Below, in pieces: positions 1 through 8,099 of a stretch of 64,000 bases of DNA. The notes under the pieces are model-generated. The model had not been told where the DNA came from and made no database searches. It saw nothing but the letters and a program-made list of their open reading frames with translations. Both the position numbers and the translations under genes were made by a program. Numbering within the stretch: position 1 is the first letter of the stretch; the number at the start of each line of letters is the position of its first letter. This stretch comes from Acidimicrobiales bacterium. Its GTDB lineage: Bacteria; Actinomycetota; Acidimicrobiia; Acidimicrobiales; SKKL01. The stretch is from positions 1 to 64,000 of the forward strand of contig JAXHLR010000009.1 of assembly GCA_034521975.1 (NCBI GenBank), read 5' to 3'.

Positions 1-63
1 CATGGATTATCGGCGTCTCGTCCGGGATGTGAGGGTGTGGTGTGAGGGGCCCCGGTCGGCGAC

Positions 64-69
64 TAGCGT
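64..69 (+). promoter_or_regulatory. -10 box of probable leaderless promoter
   Basis: TAGCGT ends 8 bases before the ATG at 78, leaving no room for a ribosome binding site. The same box-to-start spacing recurs at about 20 genes in this window, so the transcript probably begins at or next to the ATG. Confidence 0.5.
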
Positions 70-77
70 TGCTCCCC

Positions 78-1592
78 ATGCCTAGACGGATCGAGGTTGA
101 GCTCACCAGCCAGCGCGACGACGGGACCTGGACCTGGCGCGCTGCGGGAGCACGTCAACCCAAGGGAACCCTCGATGGGACGTTGCTGTTCGACGGCGCC
201 AAGGTCGGTGACGTCGTGCGCGCCGATGCCGAGTTCGATGTGGACGGAATCGACATCGTGAGCGTGCAGGCCCCCAAGGAGGACAGTCGGCGCGAGCCGG
301 AGCGGATCGAGCTGGTGTCGTCGGGACCCACCGACGATCAGCTCGTCACCACGACCCTGGCACCCAAGGGACGGGGTGGCCGCGGCCGCGGCGACGAAGG
401 TCGGCGCAAGCCCCGAAAGGGTCGTCCCGACGAAGGTGGCGACCGCCCACGTCGCGAGCGCCGCCCCCGCCCCGACGGTGGCGACCGGGAGGGCAAACCC
501 CGCGGTGAACGTCGCAATCGGCCGGCACCACCCCCGGTCCCCGAAAAGCCCAAGCCCAAGCGCCTGCGACCGCTGCGCCACCACCGCAACGCCGTCCTCG
601 ACTCGTTGCCCGAGGCCGAGCGCCCCATCGCCGAACAGGTGCTCCGGGGTGGGGTGCCCGCGGTCCGTCAGGCGGTCGACAAGCAGAACGAGCAGGCCGT
701 GTCCGAGGGACAGCCCACCATCAAGGCCGAGCCGCTGGTGGCCATCGCCGAGCGTCTGCTGCCCCAGCTACGCACGGCCGAGTGGCACGACCGCGCTGAC
801 GCCGCGCTCAAGAACCTCGACGAGCTCGATCTTCGGGATCTGCGCTCGGTGGTGGTGGCCGCCGACACCGCCGCCCGCGATGACGAGACCCGCGAGCTGG
901 CGGCCACACTCCGCGAGGGACTGAACCGTCGGGTCGAAGAAGAGCACCAGGCCTGGCTCGGCGAGCTCGACGAGACCCTCTCCGCCGGTCGGGTCGTTCG
1001 GGCGCTGCGACTCAGCTCCCGTCCACCCAAGGCGGGTGCTCCCCTCCCGCCCGGGCTCGCCCAGCGTCTGGCCGATGCTGCCAGCGCGGCGTTCGGGCCC
1101 GAGGTCACCCAGGAGCGGTGGGCGACCGTGCTCGACGCGGTGACCTACTCCCCCGTCCGCCAGCACGTCACCCCCGCCGCGTTCCCCGAGCAGCCCTCCG
1201 ACGAACTGCTCGCCGCGGTCCGCAAGGTGGCCAGCCGGGTGCCGGCCATCGCCGCCCACTTCGGCATCGAGGCCACCGAGGCCGGCGGCCGGCGCGGCCG
1301 GGGTCGGTCCAAGTCGACCGGCAAGGGCCGTGTGCCCGCTCCGCCGCCCGCGCCCGAACCCGCGCCCGAGGCGGCCGATCAGGACGAGGCGCCAGCAGCG
1401 GAACCCGCGCCGGCTGAGGCCTCCGCGGAGGCCTCCGAGGTGGCAGAGGCCGTCGAGGAGGCCACCGAACCCTCCACCGGCGAGTCCGACACCAGCGAAC
1501 CCTCCACCACCGAACCCTCCACCAGCGAGACCGACACGAGCGAGACCGACACGAGCGAGACCGAGGTTCAGGACGGGTCCGACAGGACCTGA
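78..1592 (+). CDS. Conserved hypothetical protein with OB/TRAM-like N-terminus and charged low-complexity arms
   Basis: 504 residues. Residues 1-58 read like a small beta-barrel (TRAM/OB-like: alternating hydrophobic strands with a G-rich GTLDGTLLFDGAKVGD turn), a fold often used for RNA binding. Residues about 95-165 are an Arg/Gly/Pro-rich basic stretch, 170-410 a mostly helical conserved-looking core, and 415-504 an Ala/Glu/Pro then Ser/Thr/Glu tail with short repeats. I do not recognise a named family; an RNA- or ribosome-associated role is inference from the fold guess and basic arm. The ATG at 78 was preferred over a GTG at 42 because a TAGCGT box lies 8 bases upstream. The last 25 bases overlap the 3' end of the convergent HAD phosphatase gene. 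Confidence 0.75.
   Translation: MPRRIEVELTSQRDDGTWTWRAAGARQPKGTLDGTLLFDGAKVGDVVRADAEFDVDGIDIVSVQAPKEDSRREPERIELVSSGPTDDQLVTTTLAPKGRGGRGRGDEGRRKPRKGRPDEGGDRPRRERRPRPDGGDREGKPRGERRNRPAPPPVPEKPKPKRLRPLRHHRNAVLDSLPEAERPIAEQVLRGGVPAVRQAVDKQNEQAVSEGQPTIKAEPLVAIAERLLPQLRTAEWHDRADAALKNLDELDLRDLRSVVVAADTAARDDETRELAATLREGLNRRVEEEHQAWLGELDETLSAGRVVRALRLSSRPPKAGAPLPPGLAQRLADAASAAFGPEVTQERWATVLDAVTYSPVRQHVTPAAFPEQPSDELLAAVRKVASRVPAIAAHFGIEATEAGGRRGRGRSKSTGKGRVPAPPPAPEPAPEAADQDEAPAAEPAPAEASAEASEVAEAVEEATEPSTGESDTSEPSTTEPSTSETDTSETDTSETEVQDGSDRT
1525..1564. repeat. 15-bp tandem repeat at the 3' end of a coding region
   Basis: The unit gcgagaccgacacga occurs twice in tandem (1525-1539, 1540-1554) and begins a third time. 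It encodes a repeated SETDT motif. A related run of accgaaccctccacc-like units lies just upstream (about 1465-1525). Being a multiple of three, the array can change length without frameshift. Confidence 0.7.
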
Positions 1593-2179
1593 CCGCCAAC
1601 CGCGTCGAGGATCACAGCCGGCGTCGGTGCCACCTCGTCGCCAGGGCGGGGCGAGGCCCTGGGATTCCATCCGGCCAGCACGAACCGGCACCCGACGGCC
1701 GCGGCGGCCGCCCGGTCGTGGTCGGTGTCGCCGACATAGAGCACCTCCCCCGCCGACAAGCCGAGATCCTCGAGCACCACGTCCAGGCGCTTGGATCCCC
1801 CGAAGGCATCGGCGAACCAGGCCCGCTCGGGAACCCAGCCGAGTCTGGCCAGCTCGGCCCGTCCCGAGCGTGGATGCTTGTTCGAGCACAGCGCCCAGCG
1901 GTCGAGGCGGTCCAGCAAGGGCTCGACCCCGGCGAAGGGCTGCGCCGAGGTCGTGTCATAGACATCCAGGTAGGCGGCGAGCGAGAGGCCCAGCCGGGCG
2001 CACTCCTCGGCGATGACGTGGCCGAAGGTGACCGCGGCGCGGGCGACACCGAGGCGCTCGAAGGCGACGGTGAGCGCCTCGTCGGAGTCGAGCAGGGTGC
2101 CGTCGAGGTCGAACAGCACCAATCGCGGCGGTTCGATGCTCGCATGCGGACCTCGCCTGGTCGTCACCGGCAGGAGCAT
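1568..2179 (-). CDS. HAD-superfamily hydrolase, phosphoglycolate-phosphatase-like
   Basis: 203 residues with all four HAD motifs in order: DLDGT at 24-28 (nucleophile and acid/base Asp), the Ser of CSNKH (motif II), the Lys of GGSKR (motif III) and YVGDTDHDR (motif IV, metal-binding Asp). The segment between motifs I and II is long enough for a helical C1 cap. Size and motifs fit small-molecule phosphatases of the Gph/PGP group; the substrate cannot be told. The ATG at 2179 is the first good start before the catalytic Asp. Convergent with the gene at 78-1592, overlapping by 25 bases; divergent from the enoyl-CoA hydratase. Confidence 0.82.
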   Translation of the reverse strand: MLLPVTTRRGPHASIEPPRLVLFDLDGTLLDSDEALTVAFERLGVARAAVTFGHVIAEECARLGLSLAAYLDVYDTTSAQPFAGVEPLLDRLDRWALCSNKHPRSGRAELARLGWVPERAWFADAFGGSKRLDVVLEDLGLSAGEVLYVGDTDHDRAAAAAVGCRFVLAGWNPRASPRPGDEVAPTPAVILDAVGGQVLSDPS

Positions 2180-2226
2180 ATCGGCGACCTCGGCCCCCGG
2201 ACTGGGCGCAGCGTCGTCGGTGCACC

Positions 2227-2232
2227 TAGCGT
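2227..2232 (+). promoter_or_regulatory. -10 box of probable leaderless promoter
   Basis: TAGCGT followed by 7 bases and then the ATG (2240) of the enoyl-CoA hydratase gene. Confidence 0.5.
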
Positions 2233-2239
2233 GGCGCCC

Positions 2240-3001
2240 ATGATCGACTACGAGACCAGAGGGCACACCGCCCTCATCACCATCAACCGGCCCGAGGCGC
2301 GCAACGCGGTCAACGCCGACGTCGCGTCGGGACTCGAGGCCGCCATCGACCGGATGGAGGACGATGACGACATCTGGGTCGGGGTGCTCGCCGGCGAAGG
2401 TCCCGTGTTCAGCGCCGGGGCCGACCTCAAGGCGTTGTCGGGGGGTGGTGGCGGTGGTCTGAGCACCGAGCGTGGGGGGTTCGCGGGACTGGTGCAGCGT
2501 GAACGCTCCAAGCCGATCATCGCCGCGGTCGACGGTCCCGCGCTGGCCGGCGGAACCGAGATCGTCCTCGCTTGCGATCTGGTGGTGGCCTCGTCCCAGG
2601 CCCGCTTCGGCGTCCCCGAGGTGAAGCGCTCGTTGGTGGCCGCCGGAGGTGGTCTGTTCCGGCTCGCCCAGAAGCTCCCCGCCAACGTCGCCACCGAGCT
2701 GGTGGTGACCGGCGACCCGATCAGCGCCGAGCGTGCCCACCACTTCGGGCTCGTCAACGAGCTCTGCGAGCCCGGAAGCGCGGTGAGCGCCGCGCTCGAC
2801 CTGGCCGAGCGGATCTCGGTCAACGCTCCCCTGGCGGTACGCGAGAGCCTGGCGGTGGTGCGGGCCAGCCGCCGGCTCGCCGACGAGGACGCGTTCAGGT
2901 TGTCGAACCAGGCCATGGGTCGGCTGGCATCGACCGAGGACTTCGCCGAAGGGCCCCTCGCCTTCATCGAGAAGCGCGACCCGGTCTGGAAGGGCCGCTA
3001 G
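2240..3001 (+). CDS. Enoyl-CoA hydratase/isomerase family protein
   Basis: 253 residues, normal length for a crotonase-fold enzyme acting on acyl-CoA thioesters in the cytoplasm. The oxyanion-hole segments are visible (FSAGADLKAL and PALAGGTEIVLACD), and both Glu residues used by true hydratases are present, in GGTE and in the following VPEVKRSL segment. Hydratase activity is therefore more likely than a purely isomerase or hydrolase role. A run of glycines encoded by gggggtggtggcggtggt sits just after the first oxyanion loop. Start is the ATG placed 7 bases after a TAGCGT box. Monocistronic: neighbours on both sides are on the other strand. Physiological substrate unknown. Confidence 0.88.
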   Translation: MIDYETRGHTALITINRPEARNAVNADVASGLEAAIDRMEDDDDIWVGVLAGEGPVFSAGADLKALSGGGGGGLSTERGGFAGLVQRERSKPIIAAVDGPALAGGTEIVLACDLVVASSQARFGVPEVKRSLVAAGGGLFRLAQKLPANVATELVVTGDPISAERAHHFGLVNELCEPGSAVSAALDLAERISVNAPLAVRESLAVVRASRRLADEDAFRLSNQAMGRLASTEDFAEGPLAFIEKRDPVWKGR

Positions 3002-3020
3002 CAGCCCGTCGTTGCCGCGT

Positions 3021-3440
3021 TCAGAGCACCCGGTCGATGATCTGGTGCTCGTAGAGGAACTGCTCGAGCCCCGCGGCCAATCGGCGCTCGACCACCTCGT
3101 CGAGGGGGACCCATGCTGCTTCGGCCGCGTCGTCACCAGCGACCGGTTCACCGGGATCGAGGCAGGTGACGGCGAAGTCGAGGATCACGAAGTGGTGGTC
3201 GTCGTCGATGCGTTCGACCCATCCGATGAGGTCGCCGCAGAACCCTTCGATGGCGGTCTCCTCGGCCAGCTCCCGCAGCACGGCCTCGGCGATGGTCTCC
3301 CCGGGGTCGACCCGCCCACCGGGAATGGCCCACTCCCCCGCTGCGGGTCCGTGGCCGCGCCGGATCATGAGCAGCCGATCCTGGTCGACCACGACCGCGC
3401 CGACGCACAGCTCGATGGGTGGGGGGCTGTCCGCAGTCAT
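3021..3440 (-). CDS. Nudix hydrolase
   Basis: 139 residues. The Nudix box G-x5-E-x7-REL-x-EE is clear in the stretch beginning GGRVDPGETIAEAV and continuing RELAEET; the Gly normally before the last hydrophobic residue is Ala. Such enzymes hydrolyse a nucleoside diphosphate linked to another group, binding a divalent metal through the box glutamates. The short strand-rich protein with a VGAVVV start resembles house-cleaning NTP pyrophosphatases or ADP-sugar-type enzymes, but the substrate is not predictable. Its ATG overlaps the TGA of the upstream GNAT gene by 3 bases inside ATGA, so the two are translationally coupled. Confidence 0.85.
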   Translation of the reverse strand: MTADSPPPIELCVGAVVVDQDRLLMIRRGHGPAAGEWAIPGGRVDPGETIAEAVLRELAEETAIEGFCGDLIGWVERIDDDHHFVILDFAVTCLDPGEPVAGDDAAEAAWVPLDEVVERRLAAGLEQFLYEHQIIDRVL

Positions 3441-3937
3441 GGCTCGACGCTCCCGGACGGGTTGGAGCCGGCCAAGGGCCGGTGGACCACGATGGCTCGG
3501 GCCACGAGCCCGAACGATTCGAAGAAGTTCTTGGTCTCGCGGTTCCCGGGCAGGGCAAGACTGTCGATGCCGAGACAACCCCGTTCGTCGGCCCAGCCGA
3601 GCACTGCGTTCATCATCGTCTCGCCAACCCCGACCCCTCGGGCCTCGGGGTCGACGTAGAGGTCGTCGAGCATCGCCAGCAGGCCGCCGTCTCGCAGGAC
3701 CTCGATTCGGACCGCGGCGTAGCCGACGACGACACCGTCGAGCTCGCCGACCACCACGTGGTGGTCCGAGTTGTCGATCGCCGCTGACAGCGAGGCTTCG
3801 ACCGGTGCCGGGCGGGCCTCACGTCGAGCCCAGATCGCTCCGCCGCGGCTGGGTGTCAGCTCGGCGATGGCAGCCGTTGCCAGCTCGGCGATACGCTCGA
3901 GATCGCCGGGGGTTGCGGGGCGGGCCGTCTCCTCCAC
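3437..3937 (-). CDS. GNAT-family N-acetyltransferase
   Basis: 166 residues. The acetyl-CoA pyrophosphate-binding loop is seen as VDPEARGVGVGETMM, preceded by the beta-4 strand LAMLDDLYV and followed by the GCLGIDSLALPGN segment and an NFFESFGL helix typical of GNAT motif B. It should transfer an acetyl group from acetyl-CoA to an amine; the acceptor cannot be deduced. The gene ends in the 4-base ATGA overlap with the Nudix gene, forming a two-gene unit. Confidence 0.82.
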   Translation of the reverse strand: MEETARPATPGDLERIAELATAAIAELTPSRGGAIWARREARPAPVEASLSAAIDNSDHHVVVGELDGVVVGYAAVRIEVLRDGGLLAMLDDLYVDPEARGVGVGETMMNAVLGWADERGCLGIDSLALPGNRETKNFFESFGLVARAIVVHRPLAGSNPSGSVEP

Positions 3938-3940
3938 CGC

Positions 3941-4495
3941 TCAGCTGGCTTGGAGCTGGGCGATGCGGCTGAGGATGGTCATGCGCGAGCGGTGAGCCTG
4001 CTCGTAGGCCTGGACCCGGTCGAGCTCCTCGTCGGCAAGGTCGTCGAGGCGAGGCACGACCTGCGATGCCGACAGGTTGTCGTAGTCGGGGATCGGCAGC
4101 TCGTCGGTCGCAGGGGCGTTGCCGTCGACGACTCGCAGGCCGGGCGAAGGCGTGGTCTCGGGCGACCGAGATGCATCGGTCGGCGGGGAGGGCGATGTGG
4201 AGGCGGTCGAGGACTCGTCGGGGGCGTCGGTTCCGGCCAGGGGCGCGCCCGCGGCTCGAGCCACGGCCGCCAGCACCTCCTCCATCCGCTCGGCGGCGAC
4301 CGATCGCAGCTGTTCGGCCTCCTGGCGACCGCGTGCGATGGCCATGGTGCCCACCGCCCGTGCGTTGTCGAGGTCACCGCGTCCCCGTTCGGCCAGCTCG
4401 CTGACGACCTTGGGTCCGTGGAAGAACGCGCCGATCGGCGCGTAGACGACCACGTCGAGCAACGAGTCGAGCGGGGTACGTCGGGAGGGGCTCAT
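3941..4495 (-). CDS. Actinobacterial conserved protein with C-terminal helical motif
   Basis: 184 residues in three parts: an N-terminal amphipathic helical region (1-80, LLDVVVYAPIGAFFHGP then a long charged helix), a Ser/Thr/Pro-rich linker (about 88-120) and a conserved C-terminal block starting LPIPDYDNLSASQV and ending in a charged helix with YEQAHRSR. That last block is a pattern I recall from many actinobacterial proteins of unknown function, some tied to lipid droplets or the cell envelope. No enzymatic motif is seen. It lies 4 bases upstream in order from the DUF4193 gene's end and 3 bases from the GNAT gene, so it may be in one unit with them. Confidence 0.7.
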   Translation of the reverse strand: MSPSRRTPLDSLLDVVVYAPIGAFFHGPKVVSELAERGRGDLDNARAVGTMAIARGRQEAEQLRSVAAERMEEVLAAVARAAGAPLAGTDAPDESSTASTSPSPPTDASRSPETTPSPGLRVVDGNAPATDELPIPDYDNLSASQVVPRLDDLADEELDRVQAYEQAHRSRMTILSRIAQLQAS

Positions 4496-4499
4496 GGGA

Positions 4500-4967
4500 T
4501 CAAACGCAGTCCTTGCACAACATGGCGTCAGGATCGGCGAGCTGGGAGGGGTGCTTCACCAGGAAACAAGACTGGCACAAGAACTCGCCCGGGCGCCGGG
4601 GTTGGATCCGGTTGCCGGGTTCGGCGTTGGATTCGGGCTCGGGGGTCTCGTCCTCGTCCTCGTCCTCGTCGTCGGTGGCAGCGATGCGATCCTTCAAGAT
4701 GGCGTCGAGATCGGCCTCGACATCGTCGGGATCGACATCCTCCTCCTCCTCGTCGTCCTCCTCGTCGTCCTTGCGCGGGCGACGACGGGCGGCGGCATCG
4801 ACGTCCTCGTCCTCGTCGTCGTCCTCGTCGTCGCTCGCGGTGTCGTCGGCGATGGGAAGCGCCTCGTCGAGCTCGCCGTCGAGGTCGTCGTCGAGATCCT
4901 CGACCTCGGGATCGTCGGGCCCTGCCTCGTCCTCGAGGTCCTCGTCGGGCAGTTCGTCGTCAGCCAT
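4500..4967 (-). CDS. DUF4193-like acidic zinc-ribbon protein
   Basis: 155 residues. About 110 residues of very acidic Asp/Glu-rich sequence precede a C-terminal zinc ribbon with CQSC ... CKDC, the arrangement of the actinobacterial DUF4193 family (usually about 100 residues; here the acidic arm is longer). The conserved FLCQSCFLVKHPSQL phrase supports the assignment. Function is unknown in the family; the ribbon suggests binding to RNA polymerase, ribosome or another protein, which is inference. Codons of the acidic arm form long GAC/GAG runs, visible as cctcgt repeats on the plus strand. Confidence 0.82.
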   Translation of the reverse strand: MADDELPDEDLEDEAGPDDPEVEDLDDDLDGELDEALPIADDTASDDEDDDEDEDVDAAARRRPRKDDEEDDEEEEDVDPDDVEADLDAILKDRIAATDDEDEDEDETPEPESNAEPGNRIQPRRPGEFLCQSCFLVKHPSQLADPDAMLCKDCV

Positions 4968-5058
4968 GTCGTCCTTGGTGCTGGTTCAGGCGTGAGGTGG
5001 ATGCAAGGTCATGCTGGTTGCGGCCGGATCATAGGCACACCGCACCGGGGCGCAGCGA

Positions 5059-5078
5059 ACGGGCAGCGGGCTGCCCGT
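5059..5078. terminator. Hairpin downstream of the ThyX-like gene
   Basis: ACGGGCAG, a 4-base loop CGGG, then the exact complement CTGCCCGT form an 8-bp stem about 50-70 bases after the stop of the minus-strand ThyX-like gene. There is no U-tract, so this may be an intrinsic-like terminator of the GC-rich type or merely a structured spacer. The rest of the 161-base gap to the DUF4193 gene shows nothing else clear. Confidence 0.35.
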
Positions 5079-5128
5079 GTTGCCGGCCTGGCATCGTACC
5101 GGGTCGGGTCAGCCACGCCGCTTCGGTG

Positions 5129-6763
5129 TCAGGATCCCATCCGGCGTTGTTCGGCCCGTCGCTCGGCGTCGAGGCGCTCGAGGTCGGCTTCGCTGGAGTG
5201 GTCCACGAAGCTCATCATGGCGGCGATGGCACGGTGACCGGCGGTGTCGGCGATGTGGTGGTGCATCTGTTGGGCCACCGACCGATACGCGGGATGCCCC
5301 TGAGGGGTGGTGCGCAGCTCGAGCATGTGCATGGCTTCCCGGGCGTTGAGCTGGATCGAGAACCGCACCCGGTAGGCAAGGGCCACCGCGTAGGCAGCCC
5401 GATCCGGAAACGGCCCGACCATGGCGTCGTGCAGCGCGGCGGAGCGCTCCATGGCCTCGTCGAACTCGTCGCCCACGCCGGCGGCGTCGAGCTCGGGAGG
5501 TCGGGTGTAGCCGTGGGCGGGGTTGAGCTGTTGCCACTCGATGGTGAGCATGCGGTGTCGCTGGAGATCGCGGAACGCGCCGTAGTCGGCCACGATGTCG
5601 AAGCGGTACATCGGTCGTTCGAGGGCCCGGCCGGGCTTGTGTCGTCGGTTGGCCCGCTCGCCGGCGTAGGTCGACAGGACCTGGGACCGCTCGGCGTCGG
5701 TCATGTCGGCCACCAGGCGCTCGATCTCGGTCTCGGAGATGGAGAGATAGGGATAGAGCGCAGCCGTGACCAGCTTGATCTCGGCATCGGGGTCGTAGTC
5801 GACGAGGGTCACCTGGGGCTCGCCGACGTTCGAGCTGGGCGGGGTCTGATCACCGACCCCGCTGAGGCGCTCGGCGAACCCCGATGCCAACCGCTCCATG
5901 TCCTGACGGGTGCCGGACAGGTAGTCGCTCCAGACCTCTCCCCTGCCGGGGAGGTCGACGCGCTTGAGGAACGAGGGGATGACCTTGCGCAGCTCGTAGA
6001 GCATGAGATCGGCGTAGGCGCGGGCCTCGGGCAGCGGGTGGGCCCTCATCCGCAACAGCAGCTGCTCATAGCCCTGGCCCGTGCCGTAGATGCCGACGTT
6101 GGACAGCGAGGCGGCGGGCAGGATCCCGCGGAGGGTGTCGAAGGCCTTGGCCCTGATCGCCTGCCGGTAGACCAGATCGGAGTCGCTCGGATCCTTGGGG
6201 TGGACACTGCGATACCACTCCTGCATCCGCGGCACCAGCGAGGCGTAGGTGTCGAACAGGCGATCCATGTCGCCGACGTAGCGGGTGCCGAGCGCAGAGC
6301 TCAACACCTCGGGATCGCGGTGGTAGCGATAGCGCCCGCCGAGCCGGGAGTCATAGGAGATGTAGCGGGTCGACTGTTCGAGGTAGGCCATGAGCCGGCC
6401 CCACTCGAGCACCTTGGTGAGGAGGTTGGACGCCTGTTCGCAGGCCAGGTGGACCCCGCCCAGCTGGGCCACCGAGTCGTCGCCGTACTCGAAGAACACC
6501 CGGTCGTAGAGCTCTTCGGCCCGGCGGAGTCCGACGGTGGCGTCGATGGTCTGGTCGCCCGCGATGTCGAGCTCGCCGACGAACTCGTCGAGGAACAGAC
6601 GGCGCAGGCTCTTGGCCGAGCGCGAGTACCGGGCGAACAGCGCGCCCTTGACGACCTCGGGCAGGTTGACCAGTGCGAACACGGGCCCATCGAGGTTGGT
6701 GAAGTAGCGCCGGAGGATCTCGGATTCCTCGCCGGAGAACTCCTCGGCCACGTAGACGGTCAC
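5129..6763 (-). CDS. Double ThyX-like protein, probably not a canonical thymidylate synthase
   Basis: 544 residues, about twice the size of flavin-dependent thymidylate synthase ThyX (roughly 220-250). Two ThyX-like halves can be seen. The first has FEYGDDSVAQLGG and an EQSTRYISYD segment resembling the ThyX EASxRY nucleotide-binding region. The second contains LQRHRMLTIEWQQLN, matching the start of the RHR-x7-S signature, but Gln stands where the signature Ser is expected. The first half lacks an intact RHR. It is therefore a ThyX-family paralogue whose flavin-dependent methylation activity is doubtful. The GTG at 6763 was preferred over the TTG four codons upstream; neither has a strong ribosome site. 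Confidence 0.72.
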   Translation of the reverse strand: MTVYVAEEFSGEESEILRRYFTNLDGPVFALVNLPEVVKGALFARYSRSAKSLRRLFLDEFVGELDIAGDQTIDATVGLRRAEELYDRVFFEYGDDSVAQLGGVHLACEQASNLLTKVLEWGRLMAYLEQSTRYISYDSRLGGRYRYHRDPEVLSSALGTRYVGDMDRLFDTYASLVPRMQEWYRSVHPKDPSDSDLVYRQAIRAKAFDTLRGILPAASLSNVGIYGTGQGYEQLLLRMRAHPLPEARAYADLMLYELRKVIPSFLKRVDLPGRGEVWSDYLSGTRQDMERLASGFAERLSGVGDQTPPSSNVGEPQVTLVDYDPDAEIKLVTAALYPYLSISETEIERLVADMTDAERSQVLSTYAGERANRRHKPGRALERPMYRFDIVADYGAFRDLQRHRMLTIEWQQLNPAHGYTRPPELDAAGVGDEFDEAMERSAALHDAMVGPFPDRAAYAVALAYRVRFSIQLNAREAMHMLELRTTPQGHPAYRSVAQQMHHHIADTAGHRAIAAMMSFVDHSSEADLERLDAERRAEQRRMGS

Positions 6764-6872
6764 GGCGCCCGACAATAGGCCCTGGGGAGGGCGACACCGG
6801 TGACCACCGGTAGTGACCGGCGTCGGAACCGAGCCACACCAGCCGCGTCAGGGAGGACGGCAGCGGTCGCGG

Positions 6873-8072
6873 TCAGAGCACGGGCGGGTGGTCACCCTGG
6901 GTGGCCGAGCGCCACTCGTCGCGAACCGCCTCCAGGAGCTCGGGTCGGGTCCACAGGTCGATGACGGTGCTGGCCATGATGGTCGCCCCGTCGACCACGG
7001 CCGCGTCACCCGCCGCGCCCCGGGCGTGCTCGGCGAATTCGGTGGTGTGGATCGACACACCGGTCGGGGCGACCGCCAGCATCGGATGGATCGACGGGGT
7101 GAGATAGCTCACGTTTCCCATGTCGGTGCTTCCGACGACCTCACAGGTCTCGGTGGGGACGCGGAGCTGGCGGCCACGGTCCGTTGCGTTGGCGCCGAAC
7201 GCGTCGAGCAGTGCCTCGTTGGCGATCAGGTCGGCATAGGGCGGGTCGTTCCAGCGGTGCGACATCGAGCATCCGGCGGCGTGGGCACCCGCCTCGAGAC
7301 AGGCCAGCACCCGGGCCTTGAGCGGCTCGAGCGAGGTGAGGGTGCGAGACCGCACGTACCACAGGGTGCTGGCATGGCTGGGCACCACGTTGGGCTTGGC
7401 ACCTCCGTCGGTGAACACGCCATGGACCCGTTCGCACGATTCGATGTGCTGGCGCAACGTGGCGACGTTCACATAGCCCAGCACCGCCGCGTCGAGGGCG
7501 TTGCGGCCGAGATGGGGAGCCGAGGCGGCATGCGACGCCTCACCGTGGTAGTCGGCGTGCACCTGGTGGATCGACAACGTGGTCATCGTGGTGAGGTCGC
7601 GGTCGGCGGGGTGGATCATCATCGCCGCGTCGACGTCGTCGAAGGCACCGTTGCGCGCCATGAAGACCTTGCCCCCACCGCCTTCTTCGGCGGGGGTGCC
7701 CAGCAACAGGACCCGTCCCCCGAGCTCTTCGGCCACCCGGGCGGCGGCGATCCCTGCTCCCAGCCCTGCCGCGGCGATGATGTTGTGCCCGCAGGCGTGG
7801 CCGATCTCGGGAAGGGCGTCGTACTCGCAGATGATGGCGATGAGGGGGCCGGTCGTTCCGGCTCGTGCGGCGAAGCCGGTGTCGACGCCGAACGCGTGCG
7901 GTTCCACCTCGAGACCGGCCTCCGCGATCACCCGGCACAACAGGTCGTGGGCCCGCCGCTCCTCGAAGTTCAGCTCCGGGTGGTCGTAGATGGAGTGCGA
8001 CACCCACAGCAGCGTGGGGGCCAGCTGCTCGATCTCGTGTCGGACACGTTCCTTGCCCGCAACGGCATCCAT
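6873..8072 (-). CDS. M20-family metallo-amidohydrolase (aminoacylase / AbgB-like)
   Basis: 399 residues. M20 features are present: the IIAIICEYDALPEIGHACGHN segment split across the metal site (Asp and the HACGHN His), the catalytic Glu pair in TPAEEGGGG, and a C-terminal SIHTTEF segment. The closest group by pattern is the amidohydrolase set containing aminobenzoyl-glutamate hydrolase subunit B and amino-acylases, with SHAASAPHLGRNALDA marking the dimerisation domain. It should cleave an N-acyl or amide bond of a small molecule in the cytoplasm; exact substrate unknown. A TATGGT box ends 6 bases before its ATG. Confidence 0.85.
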   Translation of the reverse strand: MDAVAGKERVRHEIEQLAPTLLWVSHSIYDHPELNFEERRAHDLLCRVIAEAGLEVEPHAFGVDTGFAARAGTTGPLIAIICEYDALPEIGHACGHNIIAAAGLGAGIAAARVAEELGGRVLLLGTPAEEGGGGKVFMARNGAFDDVDAAMMIHPADRDLTTMTTLSIHQVHADYHGEASHAASAPHLGRNALDAAVLGYVNVATLRQHIESCERVHGVFTDGGAKPNVVPSHASTLWYVRSRTLTSLEPLKARVLACLEAGAHAAGCSMSHRWNDPPYADLIANEALLDAFGANATDRGRQLRVPTETCEVVGSTDMGNVSYLTPSIHPMLAVAPTGVSIHTTEFAEHARGAAGDAAVVDGATIMASTVIDLWTRPELLEAVRDEWRSATQGDHPPVL

Positions 8073-8078
8073 GGCGTC

Positions 8079-8084
8079 ACCATA
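8079..8084 (-). promoter_or_regulatory. -10 box of probable leaderless promoter (M20 gene)
   Basis: On the minus strand TATGGT is followed by 6 bases and then the ATG at 8072. Confidence 0.45.
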
Positions 8085-8099
8085 GGGCTGTCGCGATGG

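Noticed and set aside
42-77. Upstream GTG extension of the first gene
   Set aside because: A TAGCGT box lies inside the extension at the usual leaderless spacing from the ATG at 78.
4620-4970. cctcgt-type short repeats that might be a repeat array or CRISPR
   Set aside because: They are the complement of GAC/GAG codons in the acidic arm of the DUF4193 protein; no spacers or regular unit.
3950-6778. A 942-codon open frame on the plus strand
   Set aside because: It lies opposite the minus-strand DUF4193 and ThyX-like genes, has no recognisable domain and reads as a mirror of high-GC3 coding on the other strand.
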